DNA of 23,787 nucleotides from MGR-bin208 sp043780275 (lineage in GTDB: Bacteria > Bacteroidota > Bacteroidia > Chitinophagales > Chitinophagaceae): assembly GCA_043780275.1 (NCBI GenBank), contig JAYWCV010000066.1:1-23787 (forward strand), in the 5' to 3' direction. Both the position numbers and the translations under genes were made by a program. The notes beneath the pieces are model-generated. The model did no database searches. It saw nothing but the letters and a program-made list of their open reading frames with translations, and was not told the origin of the DNA. Of the stretch, positions 1 through 6,895 are shown piece after piece (within the stretch, counting starts at the first letter, position 1; the number at the start of each line of letters is the position of its first letter).

Positions 1-407
1 AAAGGATTTGGAAGTGGGATAATGGTATTGACTGTTTGTGCAAAAATGAATCCCAGTGCTGCTATTGATGCCGAGCCAATGATAGAGAAGTCGGACCAGC
101 CAAACATGAAGGAAAAAAAATTGCCGAACGATAATCGCAGATATTCATACACACCTCCGGTCTCTTCTGTTAACGATGATAATCCAGCTAACGTAAATGC
201 ACCAAACATGGTGATGATTCCCGCAATGGTCCAGGCCAACAGAATGCCGGTTTCGCTTAAGCCGGTTTGCGACATGGGAATGATTTTTTTAAAAACCCCG
301 GAGCCGATCATCATACCGGCAACTAATAGAATGGCTGTAAATAATCCCAGAACCCTTTTCAATGATAAAGTAGACTTGTCTGTGGTTTCGAATTTCTTTT
401 TTAGCAT
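1..407 (-). CDS. Amino-acid permease, APC superfamily (N-terminal part, cut by window edge)
   Basis: This is the first 135 codons of a membrane transporter reading leftward off the window. Reverse-strand translation from ATG at 407 gives a short charged N terminus, then a hydrophobic helix at about residues 19-39 ending in GMMIGSGVF. This is the glycine-rich unwound first helix (GxxIGSGIF) that binds the substrate backbone in APC transporters. A second helix lies at about 54-76, followed by SLTEETGGVYEYLR, which matches the loop after TM2 in this superfamily, and part of a third helix. The family couples amino-acid uptake or exchange to ions or a counter-substrate; the substrate cannot be told from this fragment. 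No Shine-Dalgarno is visible. A TATTATTG box lies 3 nt upstream of the ATG, so the leader may be very short. The gene is divergent from the one at 658. Confidence 0.85.
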   Translation of the reverse strand, partial: MLKKKFETTDKSTLSLKRVLGLFTAILLVAGMMIGSGVFKKIIPMSQTGLSETGILLAWTIAGIITMFGAFTLAGLSSLTEETGGVYEYLRLSFGNFFSFMFGWSDFSIIGSASIAALGFIFAQTVNTIIPLPNP

Positions 408-531
408 ATACAATAATAGTTTTTGTTTTATAAAATAGGATTGATTTTATTTTTTATCGATTTTCATTCAACCCGTGATGATATTTTTGAAAACACTTTT
501 TAAGCTTCATAAATAATTATTGGTTTTTGAA

Positions 532-563
532 TTTGCCTTCCCAAAAAAACTATTGTAACTTTT
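532..563 (+). promoter_or_regulatory. Predicted Bacteroidota promoter upstream of the gene at 658
   Basis: TTTG at 532-535, a 20-nt spacer, then TAACTTTT at 556-563. This matches the -33 TTTG and -7 TAnnTTTG consensus with only the last G missing. Transcription would start near 570, immediately before the palindromes at 575-601, leaving a leader of about 85 nt before the ATG at 658. Confidence 0.4.
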
Positions 564-574
564 CATTTCCTCTT

Positions 575-601
575 AGTTCGTTTAAGTGAAACGAACTTAA
601 A
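575..601. promoter_or_regulatory. Two overlapping inverted repeats (operator or leader hairpins)
   Basis: AGTTCGTTT (575-583) and AAACGAACT (589-597) are a perfect 9-bp inverted repeat with a 5-nt loop. TTTAAGT (581-587) and ACTTAAA (595-601) form a second perfect 7-bp inverted repeat that shares bases with the first, so the two cannot form together. The site sits just downstream of the predicted start of transcription. It could be an operator for a dimeric repressor, or a pair of alternative hairpins in the mRNA leader. No T-tract follows, so it is not an ordinary terminator. Confidence 0.5.
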
Positions 602-657
602 TCCGTACTGAAATTTTATTTTTTAACACTGCCAAAAGCAGACAAAAACCATGTTTT

Positions 658-954
658 ATGTATATAGTACGGGATATCTTTCAACTGAAATTCGGTCATT
701 ATAAACCAGCAAAAGATTTACTGGACCATGCCATAGAAAAAGGCATGATGCCTGATGCGGCTTTCAGTAAAGTGTACAGCGATTTTACCGGCGACAGCTA
801 CCGGTTGATTTTTGAAGAGGGTTACGACTCATTGGCCGACTATGAAAAAGCCTTAACTACCGGCATGGCAAAACCGGAGTGGCAGGAATGGTATGGAAGT
901 TTCAAGGAACATATTGTCAGCTCACATCGGGAAATTCTGAAACAGGTTATTTGA
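658..954 (+). CDS. Small conserved protein, predicted dimeric alpha/beta-barrel (NIPSNAP/Dabb-like)
   Basis: A 98-residue soluble protein with no signal peptide or membrane segment. It begins MYIVRDIFQLKFGHYKPAKD, an opening beta-strand and helix order that resembles small ferredoxin-fold proteins of the NIPSNAP and Dabb type. The later stretch YRLIFEEGYDSLADYEKAL fits a second strand followed by a helix, as in that fold. The assignment is by pattern only, and no catalytic residues can be named. The ATG at 651 is out of frame, so 658 is the likely start. The gene stands alone, with a palindromic regulatory region upstream and no visible terminator downstream. Aromatic residues near the C terminus (WQEWYGSF) may line a small-molecule pocket, but this is inference. 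Confidence 0.7.
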   Translation: MYIVRDIFQLKFGHYKPAKDLLDHAIEKGMMPDAAFSKVYSDFTGDSYRLIFEEGYDSLADYEKALTTGMAKPEWQEWYGSFKEHIVSSHREILKQVI

Positions 955-982
955 TTTTATATAAATGCTTGTTTTACTTTTG
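950..982 (+). promoter_or_regulatory. Full-consensus Bacteroidota promoter, target unclear
   Basis: TTTG at 950-953 (overlapping the stop codon of the preceding gene), a 21-nt spacer, and a perfect TAnnTTTG box (TACTTTTG, 975-982). The predicted start near 989 is 160 nt before sua5. It either gives sua5 a second, longer leader or serves a small transcript in 990-1110. Confidence 0.45.
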
Positions 983-1109
983 TAGCTGTAATAGATTAAT
1001 TATACTTTCAATTTAATGAAGGAGAGAGTATGCTTGTATTGCAGATATAATTGTAATAAATATATGCGGTTGATGCTATTCAAAATCAATTCAAAAGGTT
1101 AATCGCAGT

Positions 1110-1145
1110 TTTGACTCTTCTTTTCCCAACTCCATTGTATTTTCG
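1110..1145 (+). promoter_or_regulatory. Predicted promoter abutting the sua5 start codon
   Basis: TTTG at 1110-1113 and TATTTTCG at 1138-1145, one mismatch from TAnnTTTG. The 24-nt spacer is longer than usual. The box ends only 5 nt before the ATG at 1151, so the transcript would have almost no leader. Confidence 0.35.
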
Positions 1146-1150
1146 CAACG

Positions 1151-2107
1151 ATGAGTACATTCACTACAGTTATCGGTAAGAATATTAATGAAGCTAAAAG
1201 CTTCCTTCTAAATGGAGAAACGGTTGCAATACCTACCGAAACTGTATATGGTTTAGCCGCAAATGCATTGGATGAAGAGGCTGTTTTGAAAATATTTGAA
1301 GTAAAGAACAGGCCTCATTTCGATCCACTGATAGTACATGTTTCCAAAAAGGAAGAAATCAATAAATATGTTGCAGAGATTCCGGAGGTTGCTAATAAAC
1401 TGATGGAAGCTTTCATGCCGGGACCCATTACTTTATTACTAAAAAAGAAAGCAAATATCCCGGACCTGGTTACCTCTGGTTTGGATACGGTCGCTATCCG
1501 TGTGCCGCAACATCCATTGGCATTAGCGCTTTTAAATAAACTAGATTTTCCGCTTGCAGCTCCCAGTGCCAACCCATTCGGGTATATAAGTCCTACTACT
1601 GCTCAACATGTATTCGATCAATTGCAGGGCAAAATTCCTTACATTTTGGATGGAGGTTCTACCAATGTGGGAGTAGAATCAACCATTGTTGGTTTTGAAG
1701 ACGAACAAGTAATGGTATACCGGTTAGGTGGATTGGCCATTGATGAAATTGAAAAAGTAGTTGGTCCTGTGCTGCTGAATAATATGGAAAGTTCAAATCC
1801 CATGGCACCAGGATTATTGAAAAGTCATTATGCACCTAGGAAAAAATTATTTTTCAATCCCGCAGTCAAACCGGAGTTTGAAAATATTGCCGTCATTGCT
1901 TTTGATAAATTTGTCGATGACTATCCAAAAGAAAAACAGGTATTGCTTTCTGAAAAAGGCAATTTGCATGAAGCTGCCAGGAATCTTTTTTCGGTGATGC
2001 GGCAATTAGATAACAGTGATGCGGCAATTATTGTAGCAATAAAATTTCCGGAACATGGTTTAGGGCTTGCCATCAACGACCGGTTGAAACGTGCATCGGC
2101 TGAATAA
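1151..2107 (+). CDS. sua5: L-threonylcarbamoyladenylate synthase, Sua5/TsaC type
   Basis: Makes threonylcarbamoyl-AMP from threonine, bicarbonate and ATP, the first step of t6A modification at A37 of ANN-decoding tRNAs in the cytoplasm. The YrdC-fold catalytic domain covers about residues 8-205: TETVYGLAANAL (29-40), KNRP (52-55) for nucleotide/phosphate binding, the APSANPFG loop and GVESTIV near residue 176. A C-terminal Sua5 domain follows the linker PGLLKSHYAP, which closes over the active site in long family members. At 318 residues it is the two-domain Sua5 form rather than the short TsaC form of E. coli. The start is fixed by ATG at 1151 just after a promoter-like box. The stop is 1 nt from the stop of the convergent gene at 2109. 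Confidence 0.95.
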   Translation: MSTFTTVIGKNINEAKSFLLNGETVAIPTETVYGLAANALDEEAVLKIFEVKNRPHFDPLIVHVSKKEEINKYVAEIPEVANKLMEAFMPGPITLLLKKKANIPDLVTSGLDTVAIRVPQHPLALALLNKLDFPLAAPSANPFGYISPTTAQHVFDQLQGKIPYILDGGSTNVGVESTIVGFEDEQVMVYRLGGLAIDEIEKVVGPVLLNNMESSNPMAPGLLKSHYAPRKKLFFNPAVKPEFENIAVIAFDKFVDDYPKEKQVLLSEKGNLHEAARNLFSVMRQLDNSDAAIIVAIKFPEHGLGLAINDRLKRASAE

Positions 2108-2108
2108 T

Positions 2109-2654
2109 TTAGTCGTCTCCCTTTCCTTTATCTCCCACAAAATAGACTTCTTTTTTTCTGAATAAAACATTGAAAGTGGTCAGTGAGCCATAGATGCGGG
2201 TGATATATTGCTGCAAGTTTACTTTGTCTTCATCGGTTAATACCTTGTGGGCATTTATATGTTGTTCCAATACCCTGAGGCGGTCACGAAGCATGACGAT
2301 TTTATGAAAAAAAATATCAATGGGAATTTCTTTCGGCTTCAATGTTTTATCGGCAGGTTGCAATAGCAAAACGCCATTGATCCATTTGTCGCCCAATGGA
2401 ACCACTTCCTGCAGGCCTCCCCACATCTTTAATATTTTTAATAAGGAAAGTTCAATGTCTGAATTGGTCTCCAGTTCTTCCGAAACATTTTCCGGAATAA
2501 TCTCCTCCAGTTTATTATCTTCTTTATCTATTTCTTTTATGCCGTGGTTGATGAAAGAGATAATATAGGTTGCATACCTTATTCCCACAATGACACCCGG
2601 TCCAAAATTCATGTGCTGCAGACGGGTGCCGATTCCAAGTATTAGCTGTTCCAT
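2109..2654 (-). CDS. Conserved Bacteroidota protein with an N-terminal Tudor-like beta-barrel
   Basis: A 181-residue soluble protein that I do not recognise by name. Residues about 7-45 read IGTRLQHMNFGPGVIVGI and then YIISFINHGIKEID. This is the G-x-x-V-x-H-x-x-F-G-x-G-x-V pattern of small SH3/Tudor-like barrels, also seen at the C terminus of UvrD/PcrA helicases and in CarD-like proteins, where it contacts RNA polymerase or nucleic acid. The remaining sequence is acidic, then helical, and rich in Leu and Lys/Glu. It is the last gene of a minus-strand run after purN and the secreted protein, 40 nt from the latter, so it may be co-transcribed. It ends 1 nt from the sua5 stop. A transcription- or repair-linked role is only a guess. 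Confidence 0.75.
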   Translation of the reverse strand: MEQLILGIGTRLQHMNFGPGVIVGIRYATYIISFINHGIKEIDKEDNKLEEIIPENVSEELETNSDIELSLLKILKMWGGLQEVVPLGDKWINGVLLLQPADKTLKPKEIPIDIFFHKIVMLRDRLRVLEQHINAHKVLTDEDKVNLQQYITRIYGSLTTFNVLFRKKEVYFVGDKGKGDD

Positions 2655-2694
2655 AATTTTCTATTTCAATAAAGGTATAAAAGGAACTCTATTA

Positions 2695-3453
2695 TTAAAA
2701 CTGTTTGATCGTAGGTGGTTCTTTTCTTAAATAAATGTTCAACGAGTTTTTAATAAACAATCTGAAATCGTAGTCGGAGGAATATAAGGCGAATTCGTAG
2801 GGTGGCCGGTAATGTACCATGAAACTATCCAGTTGCGAACCATCCAGGCCGGTGAGTTGTCTCACCATTCGTTTGCTGAAACGGTAGTCAACATATTTTT
2901 CCTGTTCCTCGTTCAATAATCGGTTTTGAAAGGATTGCATCTGCCTGTTTTTCCGGAACTGAAAAGCCCTGATCAGTTCATTCAAATCTATGCCTGCTCC
3001 CATTGGTCCGATACTGGTCATGCTGCCAACCGTTGGTTTATGAAAATCAAAGGCCTTTTTATAATCAAGCCTGTTCTGAATGGAGTCCTGCCGGTAGTCT
3101 CTTGGTTTGATCCTAATTTCGGTCAGTACCGGGATATTGATATGCAGAGCTATGTCAAATTTCCAGGGTGTGTTCATTTTAGCAACCGGGTATTTCAGGG
3201 TTTGTTTATTCAAATAAGAAAACCAAACACTGTCTTTTTCACCTACTTCAATCTGATAATTTCCATTGGCATCCGATACGGTACCTTTTCCAGTCGAACT
3301 TAAAACACTTACCTGTCCCATTGGGTAAATTCTCGAACTGTCATATACCGTTCCACTTACTTTTATTTGCGCATGTGCAACCCCGACTGAAATTATCAGC
3401 AGGATTACTAAAATGCTTTGTATGGAAATTTTTTTCAGTTTCAAATACTTCAA
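2695..3453 (-). CDS. Secreted protein with carboxypeptidase-regulatory-like (CarbD) domain
   Basis: Reading from TTG at 3453 gives a clean signal peptide: MKYLKLKKIS, a hydrophobic core, then VGVAHA before Q. The frame is open back to another TTG at 3480, which would add nine mainly hydrophobic residues and spoil the signal peptide, so I prefer 3453. The mature protein opens with IKVSGTVYDSS and GTVSDANGNYQIEVGEKDSV. This is the seven-strand beta-sandwich found at the start of TonB-dependent receptors and many Bacteroidota surface proteins, where it acts as a structural module. The C-terminal ~140 residues are charged and helical with no recognised domain. The protein probably sits in the periplasm or on the outer membrane. 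It lies between purN and the gene at 2109 on the same strand. No function beyond the domain can be assigned. Confidence 0.8.
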   Translation of the reverse strand: MKYLKLKKISIQSILVILLIISVGVAHAQIKVSGTVYDSSRIYPMGQVSVLSSTGKGTVSDANGNYQIEVGEKDSVWFSYLNKQTLKYPVAKMNTPWKFDIALHINIPVLTEIRIKPRDYRQDSIQNRLDYKKAFDFHKPTVGSMTSIGPMGAGIDLNELIRAFQFRKNRQMQSFQNRLLNEEQEKYVDYRFSKRMVRQLTGLDGSQLDSFMVHYRPPYEFALYSSDYDFRLFIKNSLNIYLRKEPPTIKQF

Positions 3454-3531
3454 TGTTAAAAGGAGGCAAATAACAAACAAAAAAATGAATATACTGTGTT
3501 GCTCTTGTTAAATATCCAGTATACTAAAATA

Positions 3532-4119
3532 CTAGGTCAGTAATTCCTCAATGATAGTTGGGTAATGTTTGTGTTCTAACTGAAGAATGCGATGTGCCAG
3601 TGTTTCAGCCGTGTCGTTTTCAAGTACCGGACAGGTAGCCTGAAAAATCAGTTGCCCATGGTCGTATAATTCATCTACAAAATGTATGCTGATGCCACTC
3701 TCTTTTTCTCCGGCTTCAATTACGGCGGCATGTACTTTTTGTCCGTACATGCCTTTGCCACCATATTTGGGTAAAAGTGCGGGATGAATATTGATGATTT
3801 GTTTTGGAAAAGCCTCCATCAAGGCAGTTGGTATTTTCCATAAAAAACCGGCGAGTACGATGAACTCAATATTGGATTCTTTCAATTCATCGATATAGGC
3901 ATTGCCCCGGAAAAATTTTTCCTTTTCAATAATTAATGTGGGAATATGATGCGATGCGGCAATCTTCAACACACCTGCATCGGGTTTGTTTGACACAACC
4001 AATGCAATATTGACGGACTTATTGGTTTTAAAGTGTTCAATTATTTTTTGGGCATTGCTTCCGGCACCCGAAGCAAAAATGCAGATATTTTTCACGGGGC
4101 TAAAGATATAGCCCTTCAT
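3532..4119 (-). CDS. purN: Phosphoribosylglycinamide formyltransferase (GAR transformylase)
   Basis: Transfers the formyl group from 10-formyl-THF to GAR, the third step of de novo purine synthesis. The Rossmann-like N terminus has the ASGAGSNAQ phosphate loop (16-24). The catalytic residues match E. coli PurN Asn106, His108 and Asp144: N110 and H112 in NIHPALLPKYGGKG, and D153 in VDELYDHG. The length of 195 residues is usual for the family. The start is uncertain. ATG at 4119 adds eight residues before a GTG at 4095 (giving MKNICIFASG), and family members usually begin right there. A TATCTTTA box sits just upstream of the GTG, so a GTG start with a very short leader is plausible. It is the first gene of the minus-strand group; its upstream region is shared with the divergent TPR gene. 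Confidence 0.96.
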   Translation of the reverse strand: MKGYIFSPVKNICIFASGAGSNAQKIIEHFKTNKSVNIALVVSNKPDAGVLKIAASHHIPTLIIEKEKFFRGNAYIDELKESNIEFIVLAGFLWKIPTALMEAFPKQIINIHPALLPKYGGKGMYGQKVHAAVIEAGEKESGISIHFVDELYDHGQLIFQATCPVLENDTAETLAHRILQLEHKHYPTIIEELLT

Positions 4120-4152
4120 TTAGAATTCAGCAATACATAGTATATTTAATGT

Positions 4153-4277
4153 ATGTATAAGTTAGTTTTTTTCTTTTCTTTTTTATATTTCAGGATACAC
4201 ATGCGCAAAAAACAATTCTTTGCACAGATGAAGATCTTCAACCTCAATTTTAAAAAGACACACGGTTTATTCTTGAA
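4153..4277 (+). pseudogene. Broken signal-peptide end of the TPR gene (frameshift plus stop)
   Basis: From ATG at 4153 the frame reads MYKLVFFFSFLYF, a good signal-peptide start. The next sensible residues, QDTHAQKTILCTDEDLQPQF with the cleavage motif THA before Q, lie in a different frame from 4191 to 4250. A one-base loss in the T-rich stretch 4166-4190 would explain this. That second frame is the frame of the TPR gene, but it is closed by TAA at 4251-4253 and then continues KDTRFILE straight into the TPR protein. Changing one base (GAA to TAA) would explain the stop. The two lesions suggest an inactivated or remodelled N terminus, or sequencing errors. Confidence 0.6.
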
Positions 4278-5051
4278 TTGAATAAACAAGATGCAAAAAA
4301 AATTTTTGATCAAAATCCGTCAAATGCAGATGCAATGATATGGCTTGGTAGAAGAATGGGTTATTTGGGCCAATATGCTGAAGCTATTGATCTATATACA
4401 AAAGGTATAAATACCATTGGCGAAGATCCCCGGTTTTACCGGCATAGGGGTCATCGTTATATCAGCATTCGTTGTTTCGATAAAGCCATTGAAGACTTTG
4501 AAAAAGCAGTAACACTTGTACAGGGAAAAGCAGATGAAGTGGAGCCGGACGGTATTCCTAATGCTATGAATAAACCTACGTCCACATTACAAACCAATAT
4601 CTGGTATCATTTGGGTTTGGCTTATTACCTTACTAAAAACTGGGATCAAAGTGTACTGGCATTTAAGGAATGTCTACAACTTTCAAAAAATAATGACATG
4701 GTTATCGCAAGTGCTTTTTGGTTAAATATGGCCTTTAGAAGAAATGGACAAATGCAAGCTGCCGACTCATTAGTAAAATCAATTGAAAAAAATTTAGAGA
4801 TCATAGAGAACAGGGACTATTATAAAATACTATTAATATATAAAGGAAAAGCTGACGCGGACTCTTTATTTATAAACTTAATCAATACAGCGGAGAACAA
4901 TATCAGTACCAGCTCGGCCGGATATGGCTTAAGCATGTTTTATTATTTTAATGATAGGAAGGATAAAGCTTCGGCACTTAAATACAGGATCTTAAGTACT
5001 AAACAAGTTTCCAGTTTTGGATATATCGCTGCAGAAAAGGAAAATTATTAA
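4278..5051 (+). CDS. Tetratricopeptide-repeat protein, N terminus disrupted
   Basis: The intact open frame begins at a TTG (4278) inside what should be the mature protein and runs 257 codons. It has TPR helices: ADAMIWLGRRMGYLGQYAEA, then DPRFYRHRGHRYISIRCFDK with YEKA-like spacing, and NIWYHLGLAYYLTKNWDQSV. The WLGRR...RHRGHR...DEVEPDGIPNA pattern belongs to a family of exported TPR proteins found in Bacteroidota and other bacteria. TPRs mediate protein-protein contact, and the partner is unknown. The normal signal peptide is separated from this frame by a frameshift and a stop (4153-4277). The product, if made from the TTG, would therefore be cytoplasmic and truncated by about 30 residues. 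Its stop overlaps the stop of the convergent gene at 5048 within one TTAA. Confidence 0.75.
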   Translation: MNKQDAKKIFDQNPSNADAMIWLGRRMGYLGQYAEAIDLYTKGINTIGEDPRFYRHRGHRYISIRCFDKAIEDFEKAVTLVQGKADEVEPDGIPNAMNKPTSTLQTNIWYHLGLAYYLTKNWDQSVLAFKECLQLSKNNDMVIASAFWLNMAFRRNGQMQAADSLVKSIEKNLEIIENRDYYKILLIYKGKADADSLFINLINTAENNISTSSAGYGLSMFYYFNDRKDKASALKYRILSTKQVSSFGYIAAEKENY

Positions 5052-5359
5052 GGCTGTTTTTTTATTAATCCTACCAATTTCCCAAAAAAACGAAGGATCT
5101 TTTTTTCATAAGCCCAAAAAAACCGGAACTGCCCAAAAGGAATAGATACCATTAATATAATGATCTGGTAACCGAATATTAAAACTGATGCTCTAAGGCA
5201 GGCTCTCCAAAGTAATGGAGATTCAGAGGTCAGGCCCACCCATCCGGTAATGGCTTTAGATATAAAGGCTGTTGTTGTTCCGGTTATTGCAAATACGCAC
5301 ATGATCAGGAAAAACTGTTTGCCGTCCACTTTCCATTTATTTTTTAATTTTTCAAACAT
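5048..5359 (-). CDS. Small two-helix membrane protein, DUF6787-like
   Basis: A 103-residue protein starting MFEKLKNKWKVDGKQFFLI. It has a basic amphipathic start, one membrane helix at about 15-38, a second at about 55-78, and a basic tail. The motif MVSIPFGQFRFFW after helix 2 is characteristic of a small Bacteroidota family of unknown function (DUF6787, named from memory). Both tails are positively charged, so both ends are probably cytoplasmic. I start it at ATG 5359. A TTG at 5368 would add three residues but overlaps a GATCTTTG box (5366-5373) that resembles a -7 element, implying a nearly leaderless transcript. The region 5374-5544 between it and actA holds no gene. No function can be given. 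Confidence 0.8.
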   Translation of the reverse strand: MFEKLKNKWKVDGKQFFLIMCVFAITGTTTAFISKAITGWVGLTSESPLLWRACLRASVLIFGYQIIILMVSIPFGQFRFFWAYEKKILRFFGKLVGLIKKQP

Positions 5360-5544
5360 TGGGCGCAAAGATCGTAGAAAACAGCTTTGGTTTTACACAT
5401 AATCCGAATAGTTTTTTTTACTGACTGAAATATGACAATAAGAATTTATTTATCCCTGATTTTTTATAAAATATTCCTGAAAAGCAGTGTGGTATTGGTT
5501 GAAAAAAAATGTTAACACAAAGCGGATTTCTTAGGTGCATGCCT

Positions 5545-5552
5545 TATTTTTG
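5545..5552 (+). promoter_or_regulatory. -7 box for the act-cox operon
   Basis: TATTTTTG exactly matches the TAnnTTTG consensus and lies 43 nt upstream of the actA ATG. No convincing TTTG is found 19-21 nt upstream, so the promoter may need an activator or a different -33 sequence. Nothing else clear is visible in 5374-5590. Confidence 0.4.
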
Positions 5553-5595
5553 CAGCCAATTCGGGAAATTATCCACATTTTGATCATTAGTGTCT

Positions 5596-6840
5596 ATGAT
5601 TCATTATAAACCAATCGCCAGGAAAATAGCTATTCTATTAATTGTATCGGTATTTACTGTTGCAAATATTTCCGCACAGGATGGAAAAGCTCTTTTCAAT
5701 GCCAAGTGTGCAAGCTGTCATAATATTTTTAAAAACACCACCGGGCCCGCCCTGATGGGTTTTGAAGAACGAGGTCCCTGGGCCGACCGTGCTAAATTGT
5801 ATGAGTGGATAAAAAACCCGGCAGCCTTCCTTGCCAAGGATACGTACACCCAAGGTCTTTTGGCAGAATATAAAAGCATGATGACCGGCTTTCCCGATCT
5901 GTCACATGAAAATATTGATGCCATTGCGGAATATATAAAAACAGAAGCATCTAAACCAAAGGATACTGGAACAGCTACAGCACAAGCTGAAGATAACTCT
6001 GATCGGAATGCGATTATCTTCGGAATCATTTCATTGATCATGGCCATCATAGCCGTAGTATTGATGCAGGTAAACAGCAACCTGAAAAAAATGTCGGACG
6101 ATCATGAGAATATCCTTCGTTCCGATCCCGTTCCATTTTATAAAAACAAAGCATATATAGCTTTGGGTATTATTTTATTATTTGTTGTGGGCGGCTTTTA
6201 TGTAGTTAAGGGTGCCATTGGTTTAGGCAGACAAATAGATTATCAGCCTGTTCAGCCAATCTATTATTCTCATAAAGTTCATGCCGGTATCAATCAGATC
6301 AATTGTTTGTATTGTCATGGAAACGCTATGGAAGGTAAATCAGCGGCCATTCCATCCGTGAATGTTTGTATGAATTGTCACAAGGCAATTACTACCTACG
6401 AAAAAGGGCCAAAATTATTTGATGAAGAAGGCAATGAAATTAACGGAACTGCCGAAATCAATAAATTATATAAATATGCAGGTTTCGATCCGAAAAATGC
6501 AGCAGCTTGGGATCCTTCTAAAGCAAAGCCAATCGAATGGGTTCGGATTCACAACCTGCCCGACCACGTTTATTTCAATCACTCGCAACACGTAAAAGCT
6601 GGAGATGTTCAATGTCAAACCTGTCATGGCGAAATAACCGCTATGGATGAAGTAAAACAATTTTCCGAGTTAAGTATGAGCTGGTGTATTAACTGTCACC
6701 GTGAAACAAAAGTGAATTTCGCAGGAAATAAATTCTATAGCCTTTACGAGAAATTTCATAATGACCTTAAGTCTGGGAAAATGGATAGCGTAACGGTAAA
6801 AGATATTGGTGGATTAGAGTGTCAGAAATGCCACTACTAA
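5596..6840 (+). CDS. actA: Alternative complex III subunit A, hexaheme cytochrome c
   Basis: Electron-transfer subunit of alternative complex III on the periplasmic side. Numbering from the in-frame GTG at 5590 (ATG 5596 is the preferred start and adds -2), a signal-like helix at about 12-29 ends ANISAQ. A monoheme domain with CASCH (40-44) follows, then helices at about 140-160 and 188-210. The pentaheme domain has CLYCH (239), CMNCH (260), CQTCH (342), CINCH (366) and CQKCH (411). The protein therefore carries six heme c sites, one more than the pentaheme ActA described from Rhodothermus marinus. The added N-terminal cytochrome domain is likely the mobile carrier to the oxidase, because CoxB lacks a cytochrome domain. 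It is the first gene of the operon, 55 nt ahead of actB, and its promoter is at 5545. Confidence 0.95.
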   Translation: MIHYKPIARKIAILLIVSVFTVANISAQDGKALFNAKCASCHNIFKNTTGPALMGFEERGPWADRAKLYEWIKNPAAFLAKDTYTQGLLAEYKSMMTGFPDLSHENIDAIAEYIKTEASKPKDTGTATAQAEDNSDRNAIIFGIISLIMAIIAVVLMQVNSNLKKMSDDHENILRSDPVPFYKNKAYIALGIILLFVVGGFYVVKGAIGLGRQIDYQPVQPIYYSHKVHAGINQINCLYCHGNAMEGKSAAIPSVNVCMNCHKAITTYEKGPKLFDEEGNEINGTAEINKLYKYAGFDPKNAAAWDPSKAKPIEWVRIHNLPDHVYFNHSQHVKAGDVQCQTCHGEITAMDEVKQFSELSMSWCINCHRETKVNFAGNKFYSLYEKFHNDLKSGKMDSVTVKDIGGLECQKCHY

Positions 6841-6895
6841 AATCTGGTTTAAAGAAATTAGTAGTATAAATTGTTTAATAGTCAAACTAAAATAA

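Noticed and set aside
22..438. Plus-strand open frame of 138 codons
   Set aside because: It is the antisense shadow of the APC permease on the minus strand, which has a clear membrane-transporter sequence.
3508..3532. Hairpin just past the purN stop (AGTAT/ATACT) as a terminator
   Set aside because: Only a 5-bp AT-rich stem plus two bulged pairs, and no T-run in the right place on the minus strand.
4201..4281. Separate 26-codon small protein starting at ATG 4201
   Set aside because: The neighbouring frame reads as a signal-peptide cleavage site and mature N terminus continuous with the TPR protein, which explains the sequence better.
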